A stretch of 64,000 nt of DNA from Meghimatium bilineatum (Eukaryota > Mollusca > Gastropoda > Stylommatophora > Philomycidae). Below are positions 31,448 to 44,345 of the stretch, in pieces. Below the pieces are notes generated by a model. That model saw only the letters and a program-made list of their open reading frames with translations. It was not told the origin of the DNA and did not search any database. Every line of letters begins with the position of its first letter. The first letter of the stretch is position 1. A program made the position numbers and the translations under genes. The stretch spans positions 875,501 through 939,500 of the forward strand of contig CM067312.1 of NCBI GenBank assembly GCA_034231615.1, written 5' to 3'.

Positions 31448-32895
31448 AATATAACTGTGATATCCATGTAGCAGTGATGTGGATGTAGCAGTGATGTAAA
31501 TGTAGCAGTGATGTACATGTAGCAGTGATGTGAATGTAGCAGTGATGTTAATGTAGTAGTGATGTGATTGTATCTGTGATGTTTATGTTGCAGTGAAGTG
31601 ACATTATCAGCGATGTGCATGAATTAGTGATGTGAATGTAGAACTGATGTTGATATGGCAGTGATGTTCATGTAGCAGAGATGTGAATGTAGCAGTGATG
31701 TGAGTGTAGCAGTGATGGTTATGTAGCAGTGATGTGAATGTAGCAGTGATGTTCATGTTGCAGTCGAGTTCATGTAGCAGAGATGTGAATGAAGTAGTAA
31801 TGTGAATGTAGCAGGGATGTGAATGTCACACTGATGTGACTGTAGCTGTGATGTGGCTGTAGCAGTGATGTAAATTTGGTAGTGATGACAATGCAGCAGT
31901 GATGTCATGTGGCATTGATGTTCATGTAACAGTTTTGTTTATGTAGCAGTGATGTTTATGTAGTAGTGATGTCAATGTAGCAGTAATGTGAATAGTACTC
32001 TGATGTCAATGTAGAAGTGATGTGAATATAACTGTGATATTCATGTAGCAGTGATGTGGCTGTAACAGTGATGTGACTGTATTAGTGATGTGGCTGTGTC
32101 AGTGATTTTCTTGTAGCAGTGACGTTTATGTAGCAGTGATGTTCTTGTAGCAGTGATGTGAATGTAGTAATGATCTGAATGTCGCAGTGATGAGAATATA
32201 GCAGTGATGTTCATGTAGCAGTGATGTTCATGTAGCAGTGATGTTCATGTAGCAGTGATGTAAATGTAGAAGTGATGTGATTGTATTAGTGATGTGAATT
32301 TATCAGTGATGTGGATATGGCAGTGATGGTTATGTAGCAGTGATGTGAATGTAGCAGTAATGTGAATGATGTAGTAATATGAATGTAACAGTGATGTGAA
32401 TATGGCAGTGATTTTAATGTAGAAATGATGTGGCTGTATCAGTTTAGTTCATGTAGCTGTGAGTTTCATGTAGCAGCGATGTTCATGTAGCAGTGATGTG
32501 AATGTAGCAGTGATGTTCATGTAGCAGTAATGTGAATGTAGCAGTGATGTGAATGTAGCAGTGATGTGAATGTAGCAGTGATGTTAATGTAGCAGTGATG
32601 TGAATGTAGCAGTGATGTGAATGTAGCAGTGATGTGAATGTAGCAGTGATGTGAGTGTAGCAGTGATGTGAATGTAGCAGTGATGTGAATGTAGCAGTGA
32701 TGTGAATGTAGCAGTGATGTGAATGTAGCAGTGATGTGAATGTAGCAGTGATGTGAATGTAGCAGTGATGTGAATGTAGCAGTAATGTGAATGTAGCAGT
32801 GATGTTAATGTAGCAGTGATGTGAATGTAGCAGTGATGTTAATGGTGCAGTGGTGTTCATGTAGAAGTGATCTGAATGTAGCAATTATGTGAATG
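31448..32895. repeat. 17 bp satellite, about 85 copies
   Basis: Unit GTGAATGTAGCAGTGAT. The left two thirds are heavily mutated, while 32480-32840 is nearly pure, so the young core is on the right. Confidence 0.95.
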
Positions 32896-33387
32896 CTAGG
32901 AGAAAATAACCACGTAAGTAAAAATAAGTGTGTCTTCCGTCGATTATATATCCCTATTGTCTGATCCTAATCCATTCTTCAAACGTAGATCATTTGTCCT
33001 TTCTCGTAATTCGTATTTCTCAGTCTGTGTACAATTATTTTCGACAGCCAGCGACAAGTACGGCGATAATCTATCACAATAGAAGAACGATTTCCCAATT
33101 AACAAAAATGTTTTTATATTAGTCAGTGGTCTAGAATTAAGTTACTATTCAACGTGTCTGTTCTTGTTCTTAAATCAGAAGTCATGCTGACCAGTTTTTA
33201 CATATACTTTGGAAATTCTTTAAGAATTATGTCCTATGTTACGACTTCGCAATGGACCAATAGGCACTATTCGTGACGCAACTGTCCTTGGACAGTTAGG
33301 ACATAGGATGACCACTGTAGACGGTTTTCTTAAAATCTATCTGTGACTTTTCTAGCTACTTCCCTGGTGAGCTACGTCACTTCTCAT
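32896..33387. other. Unassigned unique sequence
   Basis: Contains an inverted pair, TGTCCTATGTTACGA (about 33231) and GTTAGGACATAGGATG (about 33295), that could form a hairpin with a 60-base loop. Confidence 0.45.
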
Positions 33388-34375
<988 letters not shown>

Positions 34376-34479
34376 GTCTGTCTGTCCGTCCGTCGCTCCA
34401 CCAACCCGCCAGCCTGTTTGTCTATCGGTCTGTCTTTCTGTGTCTGTCTGTCCGCGCCTGATTTTTCGGGCACACTGAC

Positions 34480-34735
34480 CACGATCGTATCTTTAAAGTT
34501 TCTTTGATTGTCTCCAGCCATCAAGCTATTGGTCTCCCTCCAGAACTGTATGTAACCCTATCTTCTAATGTTGTATGCAAAAATGTCCTGATCCAACCAC
34601 CTGGTTTGCTGTCTGTCGATGTAGTTCATGATATGAGATGACCTTTATTACTGTCCTGATGTCTTCATTTCTCCGTCAGTCTCTTCTGATGACGTTTATA
34701 ACTTTCCTCAAACATCTCTTGTAGACATCTCAAAT
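34480..34735 (-). mobile_element. LINE C-terminal fragment
   Basis: The minus strand reads VYKRCLRKVINVIRRD, a stop, RRNEDIRTVIKVIS and QQTRWLDQDIFAYNIRR. The same family is at 41340-41600 (RRNEGIRTEVKIISGQ and DYIERQNRLFDHVTRM). The (R)RNEDIR...(L)..IE..QLRWFGHV.RM order is a common LINE C-terminal pattern. Frames are broken. Confidence 0.65.
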
Positions 34736-34889
34736 ATACATAACAAAATATAAATAAACGTGAACCGAAAGTTGAATTATTAAACAATCTGAGTATTAAC
34801 ATAACTAGTATGGCATTTAATAATAAATCATACTGGCTACAAGTTGAGATAATTCTAGCATCTAGTTGCTGAACGTAGTCAGACATTTC

Positions 34890-35135
34890 AGTTCGAGGAT
34901 ATCCTGGCTATGTGGTTAACTCGTGTACTTTGTGCTCAAGTGTTTATGGGTTCGGAACCCACTCACATGCTATTTAAAAAGCTAATTTTTAATAGAAAAT
35001 CGCCGATAATTATCGCTTGAAGCTACGGATTCACGTGCTATGAGTCGTACTTTCAGTAGACTGCGTACCGCTTCGTTGAGAGAAGACAGAGAGCATATGG
35101 AGTAATTCCAATACAATGAGGTCAATCCTCCACTT
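34890..35135 (+). mobile_element. tRNA-derived SINE, family 3, copy 2
   Basis: A-box-like TGGCTATGTGGTTAACTCG and a good B-box, GGGTTCGGAACCCAC, are followed by a body with TATCGCTTGAAGCTACGGAT and CGCTTCGTTGAGAGAAGAC, ending GTCAATCCTCCAC. The body end is shared with 7440-7612. Confidence 0.7.
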
Positions 35136-35383
35136 CTTTAAAATAATTTATGTGGAAAAGGAAATGGAGGGCTTAATGGCTGGAAGAGACACTAAAAATA
35201 TATGAATGTAAAAAAAGGAAAACGATTATCCTGAGTGCTACACAAAAATAGTAAACATTCTATATCTGCTACATTAATTTTGTGTAGAAATAATTCTGGT
35301 TTACATGTAAGCCGTGAAAGAAAGTATGACTTCAGGACATGTCTCAAAGACATCGTAGCGCTCAGGGGCGCAGCACTTTAAAT
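35136..35383. other. Unassigned spacer
   Basis: A-rich stretch near 35188-35220; nothing recognised. Confidence 0.4.
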
Positions 35384-36163
35384 CCGTGCTCTAGATGTTG
35401 TATAAGTGGAAAGTATACGTTAAGTAAATCCGTGCTCTAGATGGTGTATAAGTGGAAAGTATACGTTAAGTAAATCCGTGCTCTAGATGTATAAGTGGAA
35501 AGTATACGTTAAGTAAATCCGTGCTCTAGATGTTGTATAAGTGGAAAGTATACGTTAAGTAAATCCGTGCTCTAGATGTTGTATAAGTGGAAAGTATACG
35601 TTAAGTAAATCCGTGCTCTAGATGTTGTATAAGTGGAAAGTATACGTTAAGTAAATCCGTGCTCTAGATGTTGTATAAGTGGAAAGTATACGTTAAGTAA
35701 ATCCGTGCTCTAGATGTTGTATAAGTGGAAAGTATACGTTAAGTAAATCCGTGCTCTAGATGTTGTATAAGTGGAAAGTATACGTTAAGTAAATCCGTGC
35801 TCTAGATGTTGTATAAGTGGAAAGTATACGTTAAGTAAATCCGTGCTCTAGATGTTGTATAAGTGGAAAATATACGTTAAGTAAATCCGTGCTCTAGATG
35901 TTGTATAAGTGGAAAGTATACGTTAAGTAAATCCGTGCTCTAGATGTTGTATAAGTGGAAAGTATACGTTAAGTAAATCCGTGCTCTAGATGTTGTATAA
36001 GTGGAAAGTATACGTTAAGTAAATCCGTGCTCTAGATGTTGTATAAGTGGAAAGTATACGTTAAGTAAATCCGTGCTCTAGATGTTGTATAAGTGGAAAG
36101 TATACGTTAAGTAAATCCGTGCTCTAGATGTTGTATAAGTGGAAAGTATACGTTAAGTATCTG
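35384..36163. repeat. 46 bp minisatellite, 17 copies
   Basis: Units contain AAATCCGTGCTCTAGATGTT and GTATAAGTGGAAAGTATACG. Almost identical; one copy lacks TTG and one has AAAATATAC. 36164-36436 after it is unassigned. Confidence 0.97.
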
Positions 36164-36436
36164 TAAATCCGTAGATCATATATCCTGGATACAATGATCT
36201 AACATCCGGCTTGCAGACATTCCCATGTTGCTCTCCGCGCTGCCATCTTGAAAACATGTGTTACTTACCGACGCAGCTCAATACAGCTTCCGGTTTGTCT
36301 CGTATCTTGCACCAACTACATGCAAGCATATTTGTGTGATATGTACGGGTGATGGTAGCAAGTGGGGATGTTTTGCGTAAGTACACATGTGGATATAGGG
36401 GTGGGTACATGTGTAGATAGATGTTTTGATACGTAA

Positions 36437-37256
36437 GTAGGTACTACCGTGGGGAAGTCAGTGGTGCATGACACTGTGTATGTAGGTACTACCGTGGAGC
36501 AGTCAGTGGTGCATGGCACTGTGTATGTAGGTACTACCGTGGGGCAGTCAGTGGTGCATGGCACTGTGTATGTAGGTACTACCGTTGGGCAGTCAGTGGT
36601 GCATAGCACTGTGTATGTAGGTACTACCGTGGGGCAGTCAGTGATGCATGTCACTGTGTATGTAGGTACTACCGTGAGGCAGTCAGTGGTGCATGTCACT
36701 GTGTATGTAGGTACTACAAGGGGCAGTCAGTGGTGCATGTCACTGTGTATGTAGGTACTACCGTGGGGCAGTCAGTGGTGCATGGCACTGTGTATGTAGG
36801 TACTACCGTGGGGCAGTCAGTGGTGCATGGCACTGTGTATGTAGGTAATACCGTGGGGCAGTCATTGGTGCATGTCACTGTGTATGTAGGTACTACCGTG
36901 GGGCAGTCAGTGGTGCATGGCACTGTGTATGTAGGTACAACCGTAGGGCAGTCATTGGTGCATGGCACTGTGTATGTAGGTACTACCGTGGGGCAGTCAG
37001 TGGTGCATGTCACTGTGTATGTAGGTAATACCGTGGTGCAGTCAGTGGTGCATGTCACTGTGTATGTAGGTACTACCGTGGGGCAGTCAGTGGTGCATGT
37101 CACTGTGTATGTAGGTACTACCGTGGGGCAGTCAGTGGTGCATGTCACTGTGTATGTAGGTACTACCGTGGGGCAGTCAGTGGTGCATGGCACTGTGTAT
37201 GTAGGTACTACCGTAGGGCAGTCAGTGGTGCATGTCACTGTGTATGTAGGTACTAC
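36437..37256. repeat. 45 bp minisatellite, 18 copies
   Basis: Units contain GTAGGTACTACCGTGGGGCA and GTCAGTGGTGCATGTCACTG. Fifteen codons per unit leave both strands open (VHVTVYVGTTVGQSV; CTTDCPTVVPTYTV). One unit near 36710 lost bases. Confidence 0.97.
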
Positions 37257-37269
37257 AACATAAATAATT

Positions 37270-37530
37270 TCTTACACGTTATATGAATATAATACGTGAT
37301 CTAGGACAATAAAACACGTTCTATGAATATAATACGTGATCTAGGACAATAAAACACGTTCTATGAATATAATACGTGATCTAGGACAATAAAACACGTT
37401 CTATGAATATAATACGTGATCTAGGACAATAAAACACGTTCTATGACAATAATACGTGATCTAGGACAATAAAACACGTTCTATGACTAAACTACGTGAT
37501 CTAGGACAATAAAACACGTTCTATGGCTAT
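37270..37530. repeat. 40 bp minisatellite, 6 copies
   Basis: Units contain ACACGTTCTATGAATATAAT and ACGTGATCTAGGACAATAAA. Confidence 0.96.
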
Positions 37531-37624
37531 AATAATAGTTTTATGACTATACTACTCGTGTAAGAATATATGTTCTATGAATCTTATACACGATCTAGCA
37601 ATCTAATACACATACTAGGACGTG

Positions 37625-37775
37625 ATTATGAGTCTAGTACACGTTCTATGAAGTCTAGTACACGTTCAATGAATCTAGTACACGTTCTATGAAGTCTAGT
37701 ACACGTTCTATGAATCTAGTACACGTTCTATGAAGTCTAGTACACGTTCTATGAAGTCTAGTACACGTTTAAGAA
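37625..37775. repeat. 20-21 bp repeat, about 7 copies
   Basis: Unit GTCTAGTACACGTTCTATGA with AAT/AAG junction variants; clearly related to the ACACGTTCTATGAAT part of the preceding array. Confidence 0.92.
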
Positions 37776-38434
37776 ATATAATACACTACAACATCCTCCA
37801 ACCCCCATCCTAAAGAAAAATTAAATTAAGCAAGCCAATTATTTCTACTTTATAGAATTACTTCTGACATGCATGTAATGTGGTCTCGGCTGTTGTGTGT
37901 AAGATTAATGTTGAATGTATGTGCGATTTATGCATTCATTGGAACTTGTAGTTAATTATGTCTTATTTGTTTTTGTGTGTTTTATTTGTGTTTTCTAAAT
38001 AAAAAATAGGTACGTCTAATGTTGAGCGAGAGAATGGATCATTCGATCGTTGAAGTTTTGCTTTTATTGAACGAATTTTGTTTAAATAAAACATTAAATC
38101 AATTTTCTCTTTTCAAAGCGTTTGACTGGTCGAAAAAATGGATGTCTTAGTTGGAACTCGACCTCCAAAATAATCGTTTATTTGTAAATATTCAAAACAC
38201 AATTGTCTTATTGTGAGATACGCTTCTATTAATCGCAGAAGTTACTCCAATTATGGTATATCTGAACTTACGATAATCAAAAGTAATGGAGGTTGTGGTT
38301 CAGCGAAGCACAACCGAGTATTATATACTGGTAATTTCCTGCATTTTATGTGTGACCATTATGTCCATCGAACTCAATAGTGACCCTCGTGAAATATAAA
38401 AACAGCGAGCAGATTATAAATAATCCTTCATACG
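37776..38434. other. Unassigned unique sequence
   Basis: AT-rich, no ORF of note and no transposon motif seen. Confidence 0.4.
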
Positions 38435-39730
38435 AGATGATTGTCATTATGGAGATGATTGTCACTATTGACATGATTGTCACTATTGACATGATTGTCA
38501 CTATTGACATGATTGTCACTATTGACATGATTGTCATTATCTAGATGATTGTCATTATTGAAAAGATTGTCACTATTGAGATGATTGTCATTATTGAGAA
38601 GATTGTCATTATTGAGATGATTGTCATTATTGAGATGATTGTCATTATTGAGATGATTGTCAGTATTGAGATGATTGTCATTATTGAGATGATTGTCATT
38701 ATTGAGATGATTGTCGTTATTGAGATGATTGTCATTATTGATATGATTACCATTATTGAGATGATTGTGATTAGTGAGATGATTGTCATTATTGAGATGA
38801 TTGTCATTATTTAGATGATTACCACTATTGAGATGATTGTGATTAGTGAGATGATTGTCATTATTGGGATGCTTGTCATTATTGGGATGCTTGTCATTAT
38901 TGGGGTGCTTGTCATTATTGAGATGATTGACATTATTGACATGACTGTCACTATTGACATGATTGTCATTATCTAAATGATTGTCATGATCTAGATGGTT
39001 GTCATTATTGAGATGATTTTCATTATTGAGATGATTGTCATTATTGAAATGATTGTCATTATTGAGATGATTGTGATTAGTGAGATGATTGTCATTATTG
39101 AGATGATTGTCATTATTGAGATGATTGTCATTATTGAAATGATTGTCATTATTGAGATGATTGTCATTATTGAAATGATTGTCATTATTGGGATGATAGT
39201 CATTATTGAGATGATTGTCATTATCTAGATGATTGTCATTATTTAGAAGATTGTCATTATCTAGATGCTAGTCATTATCTAGATGATTGTTATTATTGAG
39301 ATGATTGTCATTATTGAGATGATTGTCATTATTGATATTATTGTCATTATTGGGATGATTGTCATTATTGAGACACTTGTCATTATCTAGATGATTGTCA
39401 TTATTTAGAAGATTGTCATTATCTAGATGCTTGTCATTATTGACATGATTGTCATTATTGATATGATTGTCATTATTGTGATGATTGTCATTATTGGGAT
39501 GATTGTCATTATTTAGAAGATTGTCATTATTTAGATGCTTGTCATTATTGAAATGATTGTCATTATTGTGATGATTGTCATTATCTAGATGATTTTCATT
39601 ATCTAGATGATTTTCATTATTGAGATGATTGTCATTATTGGGATGATTGTCATTATTTAGAAGATTGTCATTATCTAGATGATTTTCATTATTGACATGA
39701 TTGTCATTATTGAGATGATTGTCATTATTG
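38435..39730. repeat. 18 bp satellite, about 72 copies
   Basis: Unit GAGATGATTGTCATTATT with ATCTA, GGGATGCTT and GACATG variants. Six codons per unit, so MTIISI frames on the minus and IVIIEM frames on the plus strand are open by construction. Confidence 0.96.
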
Positions 39731-39769
39731 CCGTACTTCTCGTGATTCTCAATTTGCAGTTTGAAAATA

Positions 39770-39945
39770 TTCTCCAGACTACAAACTGCTAATCTGCAGG
39801 AGTTTGAGAATGTTCTCAGGCGTACAACCTGCTAATCTGCAGGAGTTTGAGAATGTTCCCAGGCGTACAACCTGCTAATCTGCAGGGGTTTGAGAATGTT
39901 CCCAGGCGTAGAACCTGCGAATCTGCAGGAGTTTGAGAATGTACA
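39770..39945. repeat. 43-44 bp minisatellite, 4 copies
   Basis: Units contain CTGCTAATCTGCAGGAGTTT and GAGAATGTTCCCAGGCGTAC. Each copy holds a CTGCAG palindrome. Confidence 0.95.
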
Positions 39946-40659
39946 CATAACAGAATGTAGATAGATACATTATAAAGTGATTTCACCAGATTAACTTTTT
40001 CCCGTGTGCGATATTGAAAGGTATCCGATCGAACTTCACCTGGTACATGTGACCCCATCATCTTTGGTGGCATTCTAACATAAGGGCGGTCTTGTTTATG
40101 TACACCTCACCGTTTGTTATTATGTCTGTTTCAAGATATCCTGAACATACACATCAAGCAGAGCATGGTATCACATTATTTGTCTTATTTACTGCTTGTA
40201 ATATCCACGACTCGCTAGCATTGAAATGGATGTGATGAGGAATGAGGTATACGAAATGAGTGATCTTGAATGTGTTGACCCCCTGGCTGTTGATGAGGAA
40301 TGAGGTACACGAAATGAGTGATCTTGAATGTGTTCTCCCTCTGACTATTGACAGTAAACATGAAAGTAAGAACTCCAGGAAAATTGTCAAACAAATGGTG
40401 ACTGAAAAATTATAAACACGAATTGTGATGGTTAAGACATGCAGAACACAGAACAAGAAAACAGTGTCTCCCATCTAATGATGACATTATAACATCAAAC
40501 GATATTATAAAATTACTGGTTACACTAAAACCTCAGTATTGGTATTGAATTAACTTTATTGAATTACCCAAGTTATTGTACGTCATTCATTTAGTTGACC
40601 TTCTTCAAGTGGTGTCGACTAAGATTAAACAATAACTTCTTGTATTCTTATTTTTGTGT
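39946..40659. other. Mostly unassigned; one 58 bp duplication
   Basis: GATGAGGAATGAGGTA(T/C)ACG with AAATGAGTGATCTTGAATGT occurs at 40234 and 40292. No exon recognised; the minus ORF 40154-40474 spans the duplication and has no domain. Confidence 0.5.
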
Positions 40660-40999
40660 TGTTTGTTGCTGTTCCATCCAATGACTGTTCGTTGCTGTTC
40701 CATCCAATGACTGTTCGTTGCTGTTCCATCCAATGACTGTTCGTTGCTGTTCCATCCAATGACTGTTCGTTGCTGTTCCATCCAATGACTGTTCGTTGCT
40801 GTTCCATCCAATGATTGTTCGTTGCTGTTCCATCCAATGACTATTCGTTGCTGTTCCATCCAATAAATGTTCGTTGCTGTTCCATCCAATAAATGTTCGT
40901 TGCTGTTCCATCCAATGAATGTTCGTTGCTGTTCCATCCAATGAATGTTCGTTGCTGTTAAATCCAATGAATGTTCGTTGCTGTTCCATCCAATGAATG
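40660..40999. repeat. 26 bp minisatellite, 13 copies
   Basis: Unit GTTCCATCCAATGACTGTTC plus GTTGCT; ACTG, AATG and AAATG subtypes are grouped in blocks. Confidence 0.97.
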
Positions 41000-41339
41000 G
41001 TCACATCTAGCTAGAAGCTAAAAGAAGTCAGATTTGGAAGTTCACAAGTTGCAGACATTATGACTACTAGATCCCTCGTGAGTTATCTTGTCCGTGCTTC
41101 CACTTTTGAAAGATTGGAACATGTCCTGACTGTAGATACAATGTCAGTTTGCGAGACACGTCTTCCTGCTGCTGGGACATTGAACATGGTACGGCCTCTG
41201 ATTTCCTTGCATTGATCTATTGTCATTTCCACCTGCGCCATTAGGCGTCTGGGGTGGGAGGGGGGTTATGGAAGATTTTTGTATTTGGTGATTTGAGTTG
41301 CATTTTAAGGTGAGTTACCATGGTAAGCTCGTGACTGTT
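41000..41339. other. Probable LINE 3' flank, unassigned
   Basis: Minus-strand continuation beyond the LINE C-terminus; GGGGTGGGAGGGGGG at 41250-41266 is the only striking composition. Confidence 0.35.
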
Positions 41340-41600
41340 TAATATTTCTTTGATTGTTTGTGCCCATCTATTTCTTGATCTTCATCGTGCCTTTTAGGTG
41401 GTCTTCTGCTGATGTTTGCACGAAGCGATGGTTGTGCAGGTTCCATTCTCGTGACGTGATCAAACAATCTGTTTTGCCTCTCAATGTAGTCTTGACCAGA
41501 GATAATCTTTACTTCTGTCCTGATACCTTCATTTCTCCGGCAGTCTCTTTTTCGTGACATTTATTGCCTTCCTCAAACATCTCATTTCGCAAACAGTGAT
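41340..41600 (-). mobile_element. LINE C-terminal fragment
   Basis: Minus-strand frames give RRNEGIRTEVKIISGQDY, IERQNRLFDHVTRMEPAQ, and in other frames RSRNRWAQTIKEILNS. This is the segment after the RT thumb of CFDP2-like LINEs, where an IE..QLRWFGHV.RM helix precedes an RGRP.KRW.D.IK motif. It is the same family as 34480-34735. Several frameshifts. Confidence 0.72.
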
Positions 41601-41754
41601 ATTTGTCGTTAGTTACTTTGTCAAATGCCATGTTTGACATCGGTAACACAGAGTTGGTATAAAAATACTGTTTATCAATTATCGTTTTGTAGCCATGCAG
41701 ATTGATGAATGTTCAAGTATTGGTGACAGCTGGTAAGTCACATTATTGTCTTTT

Positions 41755-42010
41755 TGTCACCTTGTTTTAATCTCTCTGTCGAGTTTGTTATACTCCGTAA
41801 ATATGCTTCCTAAGTTATTAGACTCTGAGACTTGTTTTAGTTTTGTACCATTGACAGATACATTTAACTGGCCTGGTGTTCTGCTTTTCTTCATAGTCTC
41901 TGTTTTAGATGTGTTTAGTTTCATGTTGTGTTGTTCGCAGGTTGTATGGAGCAAGTGTGTATGTGTGTTTAGTTTCATGTTGTGTTGTTCGCAGGTTGTA
42001 TGAATCAAGT
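41755..42010 (-). mobile_element. LINE RT thumb fragment with 48 bp duplication
   Basis: The minus strand reads TCEQHNMKLNT twice, then SKTETMKKSRTPGQL, NVSVNGTKLKQVSESNNLG and SIFTEYNKLDREIKTR. This is the stretch just after the RT palm (LN..KT..M, then V.G..L..V..F.YLGS...D....EI..R). The unit GTGTTTAGTTTCATGTTGTG plus TTGTTCGCAGGTTGTATG is present in two copies, about 48 bp apart. Confidence 0.8.
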
Positions 42011-42139
42011 GTGTGCGACGTTGTCATTCGTTTTCTAATTCGTATATTAAGCATTGATGATTTGCAAATAGCAGCTGTTTGTATTGATGGTGAGCCAAAC
42101 TTGTTTCAAGCTGCAGTAAATAGTCTATTGTCTATTGTC

Positions 42140-42310
42140 TTTCGCCAGGTGGTTTGTGATCCACTCTTGCCGTTAAGCGTAGGGGTGATTGGAGCACGAG
42201 CTTGCGTTCTAAAGTCAGATGTGTGGCCTCGGCTGTGCTAAGACCGTGTCTGTACAGGATTTCCCTGACGTTTTCTATTCACCTTTTCCGTGGTCTTCCT
42301 CTGGCTGTGT
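42140..42310 (-). mobile_element. Second LINE C-terminal fragment, out of order
   Basis: The minus strand reads VYTARGRPRKR-like sequence, then IENVREILYRHGLSTAEA and THLTLERKLVLQSP. The RGRPRKRW...V.....GLT..EA...A.DR..WR pattern is another standard LINE terminal motif. It lies on the N-terminal side of the thumb fragment, so the locus is a mosaic of two elements. Confidence 0.65.
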
Positions 42311-42559
42311 ACACTTTGTGTACTATCAGAAAATAGTATAGGGTCATTATCTTCATGCCCAGGTCAAGTAGTCCAGATCTTGGACTTAGGTCCCGAATTT
42401 AGGATCTGAAGAATGAATTCCATTCACACGGAAAATCTGTAAGTACTATGCATGAGAAAAGTCTGTGCTTTGTGTATGGTGTGTTCTTTGTGTTTAAGTT
42501 TTTGTAAATATTTTGGCTTTTGAGTGTGTAAGTGTGTTGTCTTGCGTCTTGCGATAGCC

Positions 42560-42730
42560 AGAGTGTTCTTGTACGACATGAAATCGTCTTGTTCTATTAC
42601 ACGTTTTAGTTTCTGTTCACCTTCTGCTAAGAGAACAGTGTCATGTTCATGTATCGGGTTGTTCATTACTTTGACACTGAACATGAGTCGTGGAATTCCT
42701 TCTAAAGATAGTCTCTGTGTAGGTATTAGC
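42560..42730 (-). mobile_element. LINE RT palm fragment with ruined active site
   Basis: The minus strand reads VMNNPIHEHDTVLLAEGEQ then KLKRVIEQ. In intact LINEs this is the INNIRYADDTVLLAE.E..LQ palm motif; here YADD is HEHD, so two key positions are changed. Confidence 0.6.
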
Positions 42731-42734
42731 TAAA

Positions 42735-42885
42735 CTGACTGATAACATACACTGATGTCATAACCTGATGACATACCCTGATATCATACCCTGATGTCAT
42801 ACTCTGATGTCATACCCTGATGTCATGCCCTGATGCTATACACTGATGTCATACCCTGATATCATACCCTGATGTCATACCCGTA
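42735..42885. repeat. 13 bp repeat, about 11 copies
   Basis: Unit TGATGTCATACCC with ATATCAT and GCTAT variants. Each unit carries the TGATGTCA CRE-like word, here by repetition. Confidence 0.95.
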
Positions 42886-42961
42886 TTTTTTTCCTATGTT
42901 AGTTGTGTAGCTGTTGTCACAGCTTTTTGATGCCGTTTGTTCTCATTATATATTTCTAATC

Positions 42962-43085
42962 ATGTCTAATATTTCTAGTCTATTCCATATTATTTCTTGC
43001 TTGCTAATATATTCCATATTATTTCTTGCTTGCTAATATATTCCATATTATTTCTTGCTTGCTAATATATTCCATATTATTTCTT
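42962..43085. repeat. 29-30 bp repeat, about 4.5 copies
   Basis: Units contain TATTCCATATTATTTCTTGC and TTGCTAATA. Confidence 0.95.
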
Positions 43086-43144
43086 GCTTGCTATTAACTT
43101 CCATCCGGGTCATGTTCATTCTCCTACGATACAAATTTGTGTGA

Positions 43145-43590
43145 TTTCTAATCAGTGGAGATATCACATCTAGGTTTTGAAGAAAGTGGAGATATCACAT
43201 CTAGGTTTTGAAGAAAGTGGAGATATCACATCTAGGTTTTGAAGAAAGTGGAGTTATCACATCTAGGATTTGAAGAAAGTGGAGATATCACATCTAGGTT
43301 TTGAAGAAAGTGGAGATATCACATCTAGGTTTTGAAGAAAGTGGAGTTATCACATCTAGGTTTTGAAGAAAGTGGAGTTATCACATCTAGGTTTTGAAGA
43401 AAGTGGAGATATCACATCTAGGTTTTTAAGAAAGTGGAGATATCACATCTAGGTTTTGAAGAAAGTGGAGTTATCACATCTAGGTTTTGAAGAAAGTGGA
43501 GATATCACATCTAGGTTTGAAGAAAGTGGAGATATCACATCTAGGTTTTTAAGAAAGTGGAGATATCACATCTAGGTTTTGAAGACTCTT
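43145..43590. repeat. 31 bp minisatellite, 14 copies
   Basis: Units contain GAAGAAAGTGGAGATATCAC and ATCTAGGTTTT, with GATAT/GTTAT subtypes in alternating groups. Confidence 0.97.
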
Positions 43591-43634
43591 CAACTCCTGA
43601 TACCGCAAGGCAAACAAGGGCAACAGCGTATACA

Positions 43635-43770
43635 TAAATAGACAGATAGATCGATAGACAGGCAGACAGACAGACAGCAGAAAGACAGACGGACAGAAAG
43701 ATGGATCGATGGATGAATGGATAGATGGATGAATGAATAGACAGATGGTTGGATGGATGGATATCTCTGG
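43635..43770. repeat. Mixed GATA/GACA/GATG microsatellite
   Basis: Imperfect AGACAGAC, GATCGATG and GATGGATG runs; minus frames (IHPSIHSSIDPS) are artefacts. Confidence 0.85.
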
Positions 43771-43789
43771 GATATCTCCGACCCACATC

Positions 43790-44075
43790 TCTAGGTTTAT
43801 TCAAAGTCACACTTCCAGTTACCAGGGAGAGCTGGCGTACCTTCTCTATGTTTAACAAAGTCATACTTCCAGTTACCAGGGAGAGCTGGCGTACCTTCTC
43901 TATGTTTAACAAAGTCATACTTCCAGTTACCAGGGAGAGCTGGCGTACCTTCTCTATGTTTAACAAAGTCATACTTCCAGTTACCAGGGAGAGTTGGCGT
44001 AGATTCTCTAGGATTATTAAAAGTCATACTTCCAGTTACCAGGGAAAGTTGGCGTACCTTCTCTATGTTTAAGAA
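43790..44075. repeat. 54 bp minisatellite, 5 copies
   Basis: Units contain TCATACTTCCAGTTACCAGG and GCTGGCGTACCTTCTCTATG. One copy carries AGATTCTCTAGGATTATT, which is shared with the left flank (CTCTAGGTTTATT). Confidence 0.95.
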
Positions 44076-44284
44076 TATTGTCTGCATAGATATGAAATAA
44101 GCTGCGTGATATACTACATTGTTGTTGTATCATTCTTTTGTAGTGAGTGAATTAGCTATTCTCACATCTCATTGTTGCAGTGTTTTGCCATTATATATTT
44201 TTAACCATTTCTATTTTTTCCAATCTATTCCATATTTGTTCATTCTTGCCACTTTAACTTGTAATGGGGCCATCTTATTACTGC

Positions 44285-44299
44285 AACTACTACTACCTT

Positions 44300-44330
<31 letters not shown>

Positions 44331-44345
44331 GTTAGTACTATTAAT
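44285..44345. repeat. (ACT)n trinucleotide run
   Basis: About 14 ACT units in the core, imperfect at the ends. Confidence 0.93.

Noticed and set aside
36449..37263. Secreted-looking Cys/Thr repeat protein
   Set aside because: Fifteen-codon repeat open on both strands, without a signal peptide or a unique domain.
42735..42885. Cluster of CREB-like TGATGTCA sites
   Set aside because: The word is part of a 13 bp tandem repeat; repetition alone explains the number.
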